Shown in pieces: positions 7,982-17,187 of a stretch of 64,000 bases of DNA. Within the stretch, counting starts at the first letter, position 1. Each line of letters opens with the position of its first letter. Position numbers and translations under genes: made by a program. Source of the DNA: Nocardia neocaledoniensis (GTDB lineage Bacteria > Actinomycetota > Actinomycetes > Mycobacteriales > Mycobacteriaceae). The DNA lies in the NCBI RefSeq assembly GCF_003182135.1, contig NZ_QGTL01000004.1, positions 310,001-374,000 on the forward strand, in the 5' to 3' direction. The notes beneath the pieces are model-generated. The model worked only from the letters and a program-made list of their open reading frames with translations. It was not told where the DNA came from and did no database searches.

Positions 7982-9379
7982 ATGGCTTCGGAGCGCAGGA
8001 ACAGCGCCTGGGCGGCGACGAGTCGCCGGGTGGCCGCGGCCATCGCCAAGGCCCGCGCCGAGTACGCGGCCGCACCGCCGCCGCGCCCGGTGGACCCGCC
8101 GGTGCCCGCCGATCTGCTGAACCTGCTGTGCCGCATCGGCGTCGCGCTGGTTGGCGCCAGCGAGACCTCGGCGCGGGTGCAGGAGATCCTGGATCGGCTG
8201 TCCCGGCGCTACGGCACCGACAACATCCACTTCATGGTGCTGCCCACCGCGGTGTTCGTCCGCACCCGCACCGAGGATGGCCCGACCGTCGACATGCTCG
8301 ACACCACCGTCGACACGCTGCCGCTGGACCAGATCGCCGGGCTCTACCGCCTCATCGACAAGATCGACAGGGACGCCCCGCCGCCCGCGCAGGCGTCGAA
8401 GGAGCTCGACGCGATCCTGTCGGCGAAGCCGGGCAGCCCGCCGTGGCTGATCCTGCTCGGACAGGTGGTGCTGACCGTCGGCCTCGGGATGATGCTGAAT
8501 CCAGGAGCGCGGGCCCTGGTCGGGTACGTGGTGCTCGGCCTCGTCGTCGGCACGCTCACCCAGCTCGCTGCCAAGATCCGGCTGGTCTCGCTGGCCCTGC
8601 CGGTGGTGGCCGCGGCGGTGGTCGCGGTGCTGGCCTTCGGTTTTCCCGGCACGCTCGCGGGCGGACAGCCCAACCAGTTGCTGATTCCGGCCATCGCCAC
8701 CCTGCTGCCGGGGGCGATGCTCACCAACGGCACCATCGAGCTGGCGAACGGCTCGCTGGTCGCCGGGGCCAGCCGGGTGGTCTACGGGATCAACATGCTG
8801 TTCCTGCTCGCGTTCGGCCTCTACGTGGGGATCAGCCTGCTCGGCCCGCTCAGCGACGCGCCGGTGAGCACCGCGCAGCTGGGCTGGTGGGCGCCGCTGG
8901 CCGGCGTGCTGCTGATCGGGTACGGCCATTCCTGGCGCTCGAGCGCGCCGCAGAATTCGGTGGGCTGGCTGCTGCTGGTCCTCTACGTCACCTACGCGGC
9001 GCAATTCCTCGGCAAGACGATCTCCGGCCCGCTGACCGGCACGTTCCTCGGTGGACTCGTCGCGGTGCCCGCCGCCTATCTGATCCAGAGCCGGACCAAC
9101 GCCCCGCCCCGGCAGGTCGCGTTCCTGCCCGCGTTCTGGATGCTCGTGCCCGGCGGCATCAGCCTCACCGGGGTCTCCGAAATGGTCCTGCACACCACCG
9201 GGACCACGGCCGCGAGTGGGCTGGAAGTGGTGGTGTCGGCGCTGCTTTCGGTGATGTCGATCGCGCTGGGCGTGATGGTCGGCTCCGGGCTCACCTCCAC
9301 CCGGCCGCTACCGGTGAGCACGCTCATCGGCTCGATGCTGCCGCACGGACATCACCACCGGCCCGACCCAGACAGCTGA
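7982..9379 (+). CDS. Threonine/serine exporter family membrane protein (ThrE-like)
   Basis: About 465 residues with the two-part ThrE architecture. A soluble N-terminal part of the DUF1212 type contains NLLCRIGVALVGASETSARVQEIL. It is followed by about ten hydrophobic segments, including the C-terminal DUF3815-type half (LGGLVAVPAAYLIQSR, FLPAFWMLVPGGISLTGV). ThrE of Corynebacterium exports threonine and serine by proton antiport. An in-frame GTG at 7943 would add 13 residues; the ATG at 7982 is preferred. The gene converges on a GntR gene with only a 7-bp gap. Confidence 0.88.
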   Translation: MASERRNSAWAATSRRVAAAIAKARAEYAAAPPPRPVDPPVPADLLNLLCRIGVALVGASETSARVQEILDRLSRRYGTDNIHFMVLPTAVFVRTRTEDGPTVDMLDTTVDTLPLDQIAGLYRLIDKIDRDAPPPAQASKELDAILSAKPGSPPWLILLGQVVLTVGLGMMLNPGARALVGYVVLGLVVGTLTQLAAKIRLVSLALPVVAAAVVAVLAFGFPGTLAGGQPNQLLIPAIATLLPGAMLTNGTIELANGSLVAGASRVVYGINMLFLLAFGLYVGISLLGPLSDAPVSTAQLGWWAPLAGVLLIGYGHSWRSSAPQNSVGWLLLVLYVTYAAQFLGKTISGPLTGTFLGGLVAVPAAYLIQSRTNAPPRQVAFLPAFWMLVPGGISLTGVSEMVLHTTGTTAASGLEVVVSALLSVMSIALGVMVGSGLTSTRPLPVSTLIGSMLPHGHHHRPDPDS

Positions 9380-9386
9380 GCGCAGG

Positions 9387-10154
9387 TCAGGCGGTCGCGG
9401 CCGTGGTTTCGGCGGGCTCGACGCCGACGAGTTCGTCGAACCGGGCGATGACCTTCTCGTGGTACAGCGCGAACAGATCCTCGAACAGGGCGAGCTGCGC
9501 CTCCGTCGGCGCCGAGCCCGCGTCCCACACCGCGAGCAGCGCGCGCCAGACGAGCACGTGCAGATCGGGGGCGACGGCGAAGTAGGCGGCGACCGCCTCC
9601 GGCACCTCGACGACCATGTCGGCAACCGAATTCAGCACGGCGCGTTGCATGCTCATCCCGAGCACGCCGAGCAGTCTGCGCACGAGGGCGATCTCGGCCT
9701 CGATGATGCGCACGTGATCGGGCACGCTCTGGCGCGCCAGCGCCTCCAGCTCGTCGACGGCGGCGGCCAGCCCGGCCGGGTCGAGTACCTTCTCCGCCTC
9801 GGTGTAGCCGAGCAGTGCCTCGAGCACGATGCCACGCTCCACCTCGACGATGTCGGTGAACATCTCGGCGGCGACGGCGGGCGCGGTGACGGAGAACCGG
9901 AACAGATGCCGGTAGGCGTCCATGCCGCCCTCTTCCCTGACGTCCCGGATGGTGAAGCCCTTGCCGCGGCGCGCCTCGACGAATCCGTAGGACTCGAGCC
10001 TGCCGAGGGTGAGTTGCGCGGTGGCCCGGTTCATCCCGAATTCATCGGCGACCTGGCGGACCGATGGCATGAGTTCGCCGGGCCGGTATTCGCCGGTGGC
10101 GACCCGGCGCGCCAACTCGTCGGCGACGTCGGCGACCACCGTCCGGGATCCCAT
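9387..10154 (-). CDS. GntR-family transcriptional regulator
   Basis: A 255-residue regulator with an N-terminal GntR winged helix (residues ~10-70: ELARRVATGEYRPGELMPSVRQVADEFGMNRATAQLTLGRLESYGFVEARRGKGFTI). An all-helical effector-binding domain of FadR-like character follows (residues ~85-245). GAGAGG lies about 9 nt before the ATG. It diverges from the downstream lipoprotein gene across about 290 bp that must hold its promoter. No target is evident. The adjacent exporter is convergent, so it is not an obvious operon partner. Confidence 0.88.
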   Translation of the reverse strand: MGSRTVVADVADELARRVATGEYRPGELMPSVRQVADEFGMNRATAQLTLGRLESYGFVEARRGKGFTIRDVREEGGMDAYRHLFRFSVTAPAVAAEMFTDIVEVERGIVLEALLGYTEAEKVLDPAGLAAAVDELEALARQSVPDHVRIIEAEIALVRRLLGVLGMSMQRAVLNSVADMVVEVPEAVAAYFAVAPDLHVLVWRALLAVWDAGSAPTEAQLALFEDLFALYHEKVIARFDELVGVEPAETTAATA

Positions 10155-10445
10155 CGAAACAACACCTCTCGGTCATCATCCGGTCACGTCCCAGACAGTT
10201 TATGCGCTGGAACGGCACCCCGCACGCGCCTGACCGCGCTGTGGGATGGTTCACGTCGAGCCGCCGATCACCCCGTGGAACCGACCGACCGGCCCGCTAG
10301 GCAACCGAGAGGCAACATTCACTGCGCGCCGTGAGCGGCGGGAAACTTCCCGGACTTCGCCGCCGCGTGGATCAGACAGCCTTGTGCGCCACCGTGATTG
10401 AATGCGAACGGCAACTGGACAGCATTTACAACTCCTGGAGGTTCT

Positions 10446-10973
10446 GTGCAGACCATTCGGCTCGCTGCCGGCTCCGTAGCCGCGCTCGCGGTACTCGCCG
10501 GCGTGTCCGGTTGCGGCAACGACACCAAGGACGACCACTCCGCGCACGCGTCCAGCACCACGAAGGCCGCCACGACGACAAGGGCGAACCTCACCGGCAC
10601 CGCTCCCCTGCCCTCGCCGAGCCCGACCCATCCGCCCGCCCCCGAACCGTCCCCGGTCACCACCACCAGCGAAGCGCCGCCGGTCACGCCCACCAGCGAC
10701 GTGCCACCCGTGCCGCCGCCGTATCCGGAGGACGTCAACTGTGGGCCGGTCACCGACGCGGGCGGCGGTTCGCGCACCGTCATCGCGGTGGGCAATGCGG
10801 CAGGACGGCCGGGCTGTACCGAGGCGATCACGGTGGCGACCACCTATGTCACCACGATCAGCCCCTCGGACGCGATGACCGTCGACGGGTGGCAGTGCCA
10901 CGCGCAGCAGTCGGCCGAGACGCCGTCGGTGTGCGAGAAGGACGGGCTGTTGATCGCCTTGCGCGCCAGCTGA
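10446..10973 (+). CDS. Small secreted lipoprotein, unknown function
   Basis: 175 residues from a GTG start with GGAGG 4 nt upstream. A signal peptide ends in a lipobox (VSGC, Cys at about residue 21). A Thr/Ser/Pro-rich linker of about 70 residues follows. The compact C-terminal domain has four Cys (VNCGPVTDAGG, GRPGCTEA, WQCHAQ, SVCEKDG), probably paired as disulfides outside the membrane. The conserved-looking core starts near residue 95. I do not recognise a named family. The 290-bp region upstream to the divergent GntR gene holds no other gene I can support. Confidence 0.78.
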   Translation: MQTIRLAAGSVAALAVLAGVSGCGNDTKDDHSAHASSTTKAATTTRANLTGTAPLPSPSPTHPPAPEPSPVTTTSEAPPVTPTSDVPPVPPPYPEDVNCGPVTDAGGGSRTVIAVGNAAGRPGCTEAITVATTYVTTISPSDAMTVDGWQCHAQQSAETPSVCEKDGLLIALRAS

Positions 10974-10981
10974 TTCCTGCC

Positions 10982-13357
10982 TCAGATCATGTTCTTCTCG
11001 CCCATCCAGCGCATCACCGGCCAGCCGAGCAGGACCGGGATCCAGCAGGTCAGCACGCGATAGAGCAGGACGGCGGGCACCGCGATCTCGGCCGGGACAC
11101 CGAAGGCGGCCAGACCACCGATCAGCGCCGCCTCGACCGCGCCGACGCCACCGGGTGTCGGCGCGGCCGAGGCCAGCGTGCCGCCGATCATGGTGACGAT
11201 GGTGACGGCGACGAAATCGGTTCCGCCGCCGAAGGCTTCGACGCTCACCCACAGCGTCAGCGCCTGGCCTAGGGTGATGGCGCCGCAGCCGCCGATGATC
11301 ATCGAGAACCGGACCGGATCGCGCACCAGGCCCGCCAGTTCGCCGAGCACCTCGCGCAACTGCGGCCGCACCGAATGATTGACCCACTTGCGCAGTTTCG
11401 GCACGAACATGAACGCGCCGATCAGCCCGACACCGACGCCGGCCGCCAGATAGAGCACGGTCGCGTCGGGCACGATGTGCGCGAGATTGGTGGACGTGCC
11501 CGCCACCACGCTGAAGATCACCAGCAGCACCAGGTGGGTGATCACCTGCGAGGACTGCTGCAGCGCCACCGCCGCGGTCGCGCTGATCGCCGTCATGCCC
11601 CCGGCCTGGGTCAGGAAACGCACGCTCAGCGCCAAACCACCCACGCCGGCGGGTGTGGTGGTGGCGACGAAGGTGTTGGCCAGCTGTTCCAGGAACAGAT
11701 CGCGGAACCGCACCACCCAGCCCGCGCACGCGCCGAGCGCGGCGGCCGCGCCGACATAGGTGATCGCCGAGATCACCAGCCCGAGCAGGGCCCACCACCA
11801 GTTCAGTGTGCGCAGCTGGCTGAAGAAGGTCGGCACCTGGCTGAAGAACGGGTACGCCACGTAGACCAGCGCGAACAGCAGCACCAGCTGGATGATCTGG
11901 TTGCGCGTGAACCGGGTGAGCTGGGCGGCCTGGATGCGGTCGTGCCCGGTCTGCTCGCGGATCTCCTCGCGCGCGGTGGCCACCACCTTGGTCCACTGCG
12001 GCACGGTCTTGCGGATGCCGTTCGGCATGGCCGATTTGGTGAGGCGCCGGGCCGCGGTGACGACCGCGGTCTCGCCGAGCGCCTCGATCGCGGCCGAGAC
12101 GGCCTCGTGCTTGCCGTAGAGCGAGGTCGTGGTGACCAGCAGCTGGGCGATGTCGGTCTGACGCTGCGCGTCGGTGGCGCCGAACTCGGCGGCCGCGAAA
12201 CCGCCGAACAGGGTGTCGCCCTGGCAGACTCGCAGATAGCCGGGCTGCAGGTCGCCCATGCTGATCTGGTTCTCGTGCAGCCGCAGCAGCGACCGCCACA
12301 CTCCCGGCAGCACCTGCGCCGAGAGCGTCTTGATCGGGGTGCCACGGGGCAGGGTGTGCGCGTAGAGCGTCCAGCCGCGGTCCAGGCTCGCGACCGCGAT
12401 CTGGTGCGAATCGGCCATGCCGAGGTCGCCGATCGCGATGCCGAGCAGCGCGCGGTGTTCCACGGCCCGGTGCATCGAGCCGTGCAACGGCGCGGTTTCG
12501 CTGGAGCGGAAGGTGATCCAGCGCCACACCTGCTTGATCGCGCCGAAGCTGCGCTGGTTCTTGCCGTACATCTCGACGATCAGTTCGGATTCGGGCCCGT
12601 CGACCTCGGTCGCCAGCACCAGCGGGCCGCGGCCCGCAGGCCGGTCGACCCGGAAGTTCTTCACGGTGTAGCCGCGCCGGGCCAGCACCCGCACCGCCGC
12701 GTCCAGCGGCACCTCGAGCGCCGGCGTGCCGACGAGCCAGACGATCACCGCGCCGACCAGCCAGCCGACCACCAACCCGAGCATGGCCCGCGCCGGGACC
12801 ACCGAACTCACCACCAGGTGGATCGGCGCGAACATCAACAGCAGGAACCACATCCAGCGCCGCGGCCGCACCGGCAGCCACGGGCTCGACACCGTGAGCA
12901 TGGCCGCCAGCATCGCGATCCAGCGCGGGTCGTCGAGGAACTGCGACAGGAAGGAGTCGAAGCGGTCCGGCACCGGCATGTGCCATTTCGGTGTCGAGAT
13001 GCCGGAGCCGGTGATCGAGAGCGCCAGCACCGCGAGCAGCCCGGCGGCCGCGTACCCGGCGAGCAGCTTCCACTGCCTGCGCAGCACCAGCTCGATCAGG
13101 ATCGCGAACGGCAGTGCCAGGATCAGCATTCCGTAGACCAGGTACACCAGATTCGACTGGTCCGGGCTGAGGAAGCCGATGATCCCGGACACCGACTCCT
13201 CCAGCGCCAGCCACTCCGGCCGGGTGATCAGCGAACCCGCGATCACCACCCCGACACCGATCGCCGCCAGCACCACCCGGACGATGTCGCTGGTACGCCG
13301 GATCCGCGGCTGCAGGAGGCTTCCCGTGACCGGAATCTCCCGACCGTCGACTCGCAT
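10982..13357 (-). CDS. Flippase-like (LPG synthase TM/UPF0104) membrane protein with degenerate kinase-like domain
   Basis: About 791 residues from the ATG at 13357; an upstream in-frame ATG at 13402 is less likely. The N-terminal ~200 residues contain several membrane helices. A soluble middle region (~residues 215-450) resembles a protein-kinase fold whose catalytic loop reads MGDLQPGYL instead of HGDxxxxN, and whose DFG position reads GGF. The C-terminal ~330 residues form the multi-helix UPF0104/lysylphosphatidylglycerol-synthetase membrane domain, with TPAGVGGLALSVRFL and AAPTPGGVGAVEAALIGGL. The C-terminal family moves or modifies lipids; the role here is unknown. The kinase-like part is inferred from motif remnants only. 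Confidence 0.8.
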   Translation of the reverse strand: MRVDGREIPVTGSLLQPRIRRTSDIVRVVLAAIGVGVVIAGSLITRPEWLALEESVSGIIGFLSPDQSNLVYLVYGMLILALPFAILIELVLRRQWKLLAGYAAAGLLAVLALSITGSGISTPKWHMPVPDRFDSFLSQFLDDPRWIAMLAAMLTVSSPWLPVRPRRWMWFLLLMFAPIHLVVSSVVPARAMLGLVVGWLVGAVIVWLVGTPALEVPLDAAVRVLARRGYTVKNFRVDRPAGRGPLVLATEVDGPESELIVEMYGKNQRSFGAIKQVWRWITFRSSETAPLHGSMHRAVEHRALLGIAIGDLGMADSHQIAVASLDRGWTLYAHTLPRGTPIKTLSAQVLPGVWRSLLRLHENQISMGDLQPGYLRVCQGDTLFGGFAAAEFGATDAQRQTDIAQLLVTTTSLYGKHEAVSAAIEALGETAVVTAARRLTKSAMPNGIRKTVPQWTKVVATAREEIREQTGHDRIQAAQLTRFTRNQIIQLVLLFALVYVAYPFFSQVPTFFSQLRTLNWWWALLGLVISAITYVGAAAALGACAGWVVRFRDLFLEQLANTFVATTTPAGVGGLALSVRFLTQAGGMTAISATAAVALQQSSQVITHLVLLVIFSVVAGTSTNLAHIVPDATVLYLAAGVGVGLIGAFMFVPKLRKWVNHSVRPQLREVLGELAGLVRDPVRFSMIIGGCGAITLGQALTLWVSVEAFGGGTDFVAVTIVTMIGGTLASAAPTPGGVGAVEAALIGGLAAFGVPAEIAVPAVLLYRVLTCWIPVLLGWPVMRWMGEKNMI

Positions 13358-13517
13358 GAGCCGCACGATACACACCGACACGCCGCCGAACCGCCGTGAC
13401 ATCGGACAATGACACGGTCGTGTCGAGCCTGGTGAAGCCCGTCACAGCCCGTCACATCGGCGCGGCCGCGCACGTCCAGGGAGCAGGGAAACACTCATCT
13501 CGCCGAAGGGAACTCTC

Positions 13518-14447
13518 ATGCAGGTTCTGCTCGCAGGCGCCACCGGCGCCATCGGTCGCCCCCTGATCCGCGCGCTGACCGCCAACGGTCACGACGTGTC
13601 GGCCCTCGTCCGCAAGCCGGACTCGCATCCCCTGGTCCGCGAACTCGGCGCCGAGCCGATCACCGCCGACGTGCTCGACCGCGACAGCCTGCTGCGCGCG
13701 CTCGACGGTGTGGCGGCCGACGCGGTCATCCACGAGGCGACCGCCCTGCGCGACGCGAAGGTGCAGCGCCGGATCCCCGCCGACGATCCGACGGGGCTGC
13801 TGCGCACCGTCGGCACGGCCAACCTGCTCGCCGCGACCGACCTGGTCGGCGCCCGACGCTTCATCGCCCAATCGCTCGTCCTCGGTTACGGCTACCACGA
13901 CCACGGCGCGCGGCCGGTGACCGAACGCGACGAGTTCGGCGTCTACGACGGTGGCGTGGCCGACGAGGTGGTGCGCGCCTGCGTCGCCGGGGAGCAGCAG
14001 GTGTTCGACGCGCCGGGCGTCGACGGAATCGCGTTGCGGTACGGGCTGTTCTACGGTCCCAGCGCGTTCAGCGACCTGTTCGCCGACATGATGCGCAAGC
14101 ACGCCCCGGTCGGCCCGCTCGGCTCCGGCGGGGTGAACACCTGGATCCATGTCGAGGACGCGGCCGCCGCGACGGTCGCCGCGCTCGAACGCGGAGTCGC
14201 CGGGCGCGCCTACAACATCGCCGACGACAACCCGATCACCTGGCGCGAATTCTTCGCCGAGGTGCACCGCCACCTCGACACGCCCCGTCCGATCAAGCTG
14301 CCCGCGTGGATGATCCGGCTCGCCGTGCCCTATATCGGGGCGCTCATGTCCGATACCTCGATGCGGATCTCGAGCGAGCTGGCGCACGAGGAGCTGGGCT
14401 GGCGGCCGCGCTACGCGAGCGTGGCGTCGGGGCTGGCGGCGCACTGA
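13518..14447 (+). CDS. NAD-dependent epimerase/dehydratase (extended SDR)
   Basis: A 309-residue Rossmann protein. The nucleotide-binding motif GATGAIG is at residues 7-13. The typical YGYHDHG region carries the Tyr/Lys-like site less clearly than classical SDRs, and RAYNIADDNPITWREFF is a common NAD-epimerase tail segment. GAAGGGAACTCTC precedes the ATG. It faces the MBL-fold gene convergently. The substrate is unknown. Confidence 0.85.
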   Translation: MQVLLAGATGAIGRPLIRALTANGHDVSALVRKPDSHPLVRELGAEPITADVLDRDSLLRALDGVAADAVIHEATALRDAKVQRRIPADDPTGLLRTVGTANLLAATDLVGARRFIAQSLVLGYGYHDHGARPVTERDEFGVYDGGVADEVVRACVAGEQQVFDAPGVDGIALRYGLFYGPSAFSDLFADMMRKHAPVGPLGSGGVNTWIHVEDAAAATVAALERGVAGRAYNIADDNPITWREFFAEVHRHLDTPRPIKLPAWMIRLAVPYIGALMSDTSMRISSELAHEELGWRPRYASVASGLAAH

Positions 14448-14476
14448 GCGAGCCCGCCGAAGGTGACCACCACCCC

Positions 14477-14497
14477 GGTCGCGGGTTTGTCGCGACC
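14477..14497. terminator. Hairpin between convergent genes (probable terminator)
   Basis: GGTCGCG (14477-14483) and CGCGACC (14491-14497) pair around a 7-nt loop, between two convergent stop codons. No T-run follows, which is common for actinobacterial terminators. Confidence 0.4.
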
Positions 14498-14589
14498 CCG
14501 AGGGGACCGGGGCAGCCGCCGACGAGGCAGATCCGGCGCGGCGGGCCGAACCGCGCGCACGACACGACAGCACCGCCATCGGTGGGCGC

Positions 14590-15531
14590 TCAGTGTGGAG
14601 CGCGAGCAGCTACAGCGGCGCGGTCATGCCCGGGGATGAGCTCGATGTCAGCGGGCAGGGCATGCAGGCGGTGCACCGTCTCAAAGGCGGTTTCGCGGTC
14701 GGTGTCGACGAGCTGGCCGGGCATCGGCGCCTTCTCCCGCAGCAGCTCCACCTGGAGCTTGCTCCACACCGCGTCGCCCGCCAGCAGCACACGGGTCCCG
14801 TCGTCGACGGCGAGCAGGATGCCGACGCTGCCCGGCGTGTGCCCGGCCAGGTCGACCAGCACGACCGAGCCGTCGCCGAACAGGTCGTGGCTGCGGGCGA
14901 AGGTGAGCACCGGCGGACCGTCGAGCTCGTACAGGTCGAAGACCCGGCCGCGCAGCGGGCCGCGGGCGACGCCGATCGGCGCGTGCGATCCGCCCATCGC
15001 CCAGCGGTATTCGACCTCGGGCACGCGGATCGGCACCCAGCCCGGCAGTTCGTACAGGCCGGACACGTGGTCCCAGTGCAGGTGGGTAGGCAGAACGAAG
15101 TCGATGTCGGCGCCGGTCAGCTCGTGCGCGGCGAGCAGCTCGCTCAGCCCGTGCACCGGCCCGTCCGGCGCGACGAACACCGGCACCGGGAACGGCAGCT
15201 CGGGCAGCACCCGATCGTGCACGCCCGCGCAGACCGCGGCGTCGACGAGGAAGGTGGCCGATGGGTGACGCACCAGGAAGCTCGACATGGTCAACGGCGT
15301 GCTGCGCAGCGTCCGCACGCCCTCGGCGACCAACGCCGTCGGCGCGGACAGCTCGGCCTGCATGAGCGCGACCAGTTCGACGGTCGCGCCGGCCGCCGGC
15401 GCGGGCGCGGACTCGAGCCCGGCCAGGAACGCGGTATCGACCGGGCGCGGGCGCAGCATGCGCGGGACCGTCGCGGCGGTGGCGACACAGCAGGCGAGAA
15501 GCGTCGATAACATCGGCCCGCACTCACCCAT
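14590..15531 (-). CDS. MBL-fold metallo-hydrolase
   Basis: About 313 residues with the metallo-beta-lactamase metal motifs in order: HLHWDH (first Zn site), AGHTPGSVG (third motif), AGDAVW (bridging Asp) and IPGHD (last His). The N-terminal ~20 residues are hydrophobic and Cys-containing (MLSTLLACCVATAATV), possibly an anchor or signal. Two ATGs (15531, 15513) are plausible starts. The closest functional class appears to be the N-acyl-homoserine-lactonase/quinolone-degrading group, but the motif set is shared widely, so no substrate is assigned. Confidence 0.82.
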   Translation of the reverse strand: MGECGPMLSTLLACCVATAATVPRMLRPRPVDTAFLAGLESAPAPAAGATVELVALMQAELSAPTALVAEGVRTLRSTPLTMSSFLVRHPSATFLVDAAVCAGVHDRVLPELPFPVPVFVAPDGPVHGLSELLAAHELTGADIDFVLPTHLHWDHVSGLYELPGWVPIRVPEVEYRWAMGGSHAPIGVARGPLRGRVFDLYELDGPPVLTFARSHDLFGDGSVVLVDLAGHTPGSVGILLAVDDGTRVLLAGDAVWSKLQVELLREKAPMPGQLVDTDRETAFETVHRLHALPADIELIPGHDRAAVAARAPH

Positions 15532-15670
15532 ATCTGCCACCGTAGGCGATCCGCGCCCGGGGCGACCACCGCAGTTCTCCCGGCCTGCCCGCGCATACCG
15601 ATCGCGCAAACAATCGACAACATCCAGCGACCGACCCGCTAACGCCGCGTGGGCGGCGGATGATGATCCG

Positions 15671-16060
15671 ATGGCAGAGCAAATCATCCAGGTGCAGTGG
15701 AAGGACGCGCCGGAGGAACACGACTATCCGGCCGCCGCCGACTACCTCGATCTGCTCGGCGACGCGCAGGTCGTCGACGCGATCGTGGCCCAACTCCGCC
15801 GTGCGCCGGTGGTCGTGAAGAAGGCGAAGGACATCCTGCGCGCCTCCCGGCTCGACGCACTCACCCCCGACAACCCGCACGTGCGCAAGGACCTGCTCAA
15901 GATCAACGAGGGCAAGAAGCTGTCGCCGATCCTGCTCGTGCGCGGCGACTGCCGCCGGAACGTGCCGATGCTGATCGCCGACGGCTACCACCGCGTGTGC
16001 GCGCTGTACTTCGCCGACGAGAACGCCGAGATCCCGGCCAAGATCGCCTCGATGCCGTGA
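15671..16060 (+). CDS. Small ParB-N-like protein, unknown function
   Basis: 129 residues. The C-terminal half (KLSPILLVRGDCRRNVPMLIADGYHRVCALYF) resembles the ParB/sulfiredoxin N-terminal fold, where DGYHR takes the place of the ParB GxRR or DGhHR motif. The N-terminal half has no recognised domain. The stop codon overlaps the GTG of the following antiporter gene (GTGA), so the two are probably translationally coupled. This suggests a regulatory or accessory role for the antiporter, but that is inference. Confidence 0.7.
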   Translation: MAEQIIQVQWKDAPEEHDYPAAADYLDLLGDAQVVDAIVAQLRRAPVVVKKAKDILRASRLDALTPDNPHVRKDLLKINEGKKLSPILLVRGDCRRNVPMLIADGYHRVCALYFADENAEIPAKIASMP

Positions 16061-17187
16061 CCTTCACGACCCTGGCGCTGGTGGTGGCGCTCGGGCTGCT
16101 CGGTCCGCTGCTCGCCCTGCCGAAACGGTGGCATCTGCCCGTCATCCTCGGCGAACTGCTGGCCGGAATCGTCTTCGGCACCACGGGTTTCGGGATACTC
16201 GACGCCGAGGACCCCGTCTTCGTCTTCCTGGCCGACATGGGTTTCGCGCTGGTGATGTTCGCGGCGGGCACCCATGTGCCGGTTCGCGATCCGGCGGTGC
16301 GCGGCGCGCTCGGCGCCGGGATCGTACGGGCCGCCCTCGTCGGCGTTGTCGCCGCGGGCGCGGGCTGGGCGGTGGCGCAGGCGTTCGGCACCGGACACGC
16401 GGCGATCTACGCGGTGCTGCTGGCGTCGTCCTCGGCGGCGATGGCCTTGCCGATCATCGACTCGCTGGGCCTGAGTGGCCCGCCCGTGCTCGCGCTGACC
16501 GCCCAGGTCGCCATCGCCGACACCGCTTGCATCGTGGCGCTGCCACTGGTGATCGACCCGGGCAACGCCGCGCGGGCCGCGGTCGGCGCGCTGGTGATCG
16601 CGGCCTGTGCCGGGGTGATGTTCCTGATCCTGCGGTATCTGCGGCAGACCGGTGCGCAGCGTCAGGTGCACGAGGTTTCGGAGGAACGGAAGTTCACGCT
16701 CGAGCTGCGGGTGAGCCTGGTGCTGGTGTTCGCGCTGTGCGGGGTGGCGAGCGCGCTGCACGTGTCGATCATGCTCGGCGGATTCGCGGCCGGACTCGCG
16801 GTGGCCGGGGTGGGCGAGCCGCGGCGGGTGGCCAAGCAGGTGTTCGCGATCAGTGACGGGTTACTGGCGCCGCTGTTCTTCGTCTGGCTCGGCGCCCGGC
16901 TGGATCTGCGCGAACTCGGCGAGCATCCGCGGCTGATCCTGCTCGGGCTCGTACTCGGATTCGGCGCCGTCGCGGTGCACTGCGCGGCGCGGGTGCTCGG
17001 GCAGCCGGTGGCGTACGGCGCACTGGCGGCGGCACAGATCGGGGTGCCGGTCGCGGCGGTGACGGTGGGCAGTCAGCTGGGCGTCCTGGTGCCCGGCGAG
17101 GGCTCGGCGATCATGCTGGCCACGCTGTGCACGATCGCTGTCGCGACGGCGGCGGCGAGCAGGCTCGCGGCGCGGCCGACGACCTAG
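16057..17187 (+). CDS. Kef-type cation:proton antiporter (CPA2 family)
   Basis: 376 residues, about eleven to twelve membrane helices with the Na+/H+ exchanger fold. Recognisable segments are HLPVILGELLAGIVFGTTGFG at the N-terminus, FALVMFAAGTHV, and VSIMLGGFAAGLAVAG before GLLAPLFFVWLGARLDL. There is no C-terminal TrkA-N domain, so it is a bare membrane module. The GTG start lies inside the stop of the preceding ParB-like gene. Its own stop overlaps the convergent S4 gene by 4 bp (CTAG). Confidence 0.87.
   Translation: MTFTTLALVVALGLLGPLLALPKRWHLPVILGELLAGIVFGTTGFGILDAEDPVFVFLADMGFALVMFAAGTHVPVRDPAVRGALGAGIVRAALVGVVAAGAGWAVAQAFGTGHAAIYAVLLASSSAAMALPIIDSLGLSGPPVLALTAQVAIADTACIVALPLVIDPGNAARAAVGALVIAACAGVMFLILRYLRQTGAQRQVHEVSEERKFTLELRVSLVLVFALCGVASALHVSIMLGGFAAGLAVAGVGEPRRVAKQVFAISDGLLAPLFFVWLGARLDLRELGEHPRLILLGLVLGFGAVAVHCAARVLGQPVAYGALAAAQIGVPVAAVTVGSQLGVLVPGEGSAIMLATLCTIAVATAAASRLAARPTT

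Noticed and set aside
11375..13399. 674-codon plus-strand ORF
   Set aside because: Antisense to the flippase-like gene; the His/Gln/Arg-rich product shows no fold signature.
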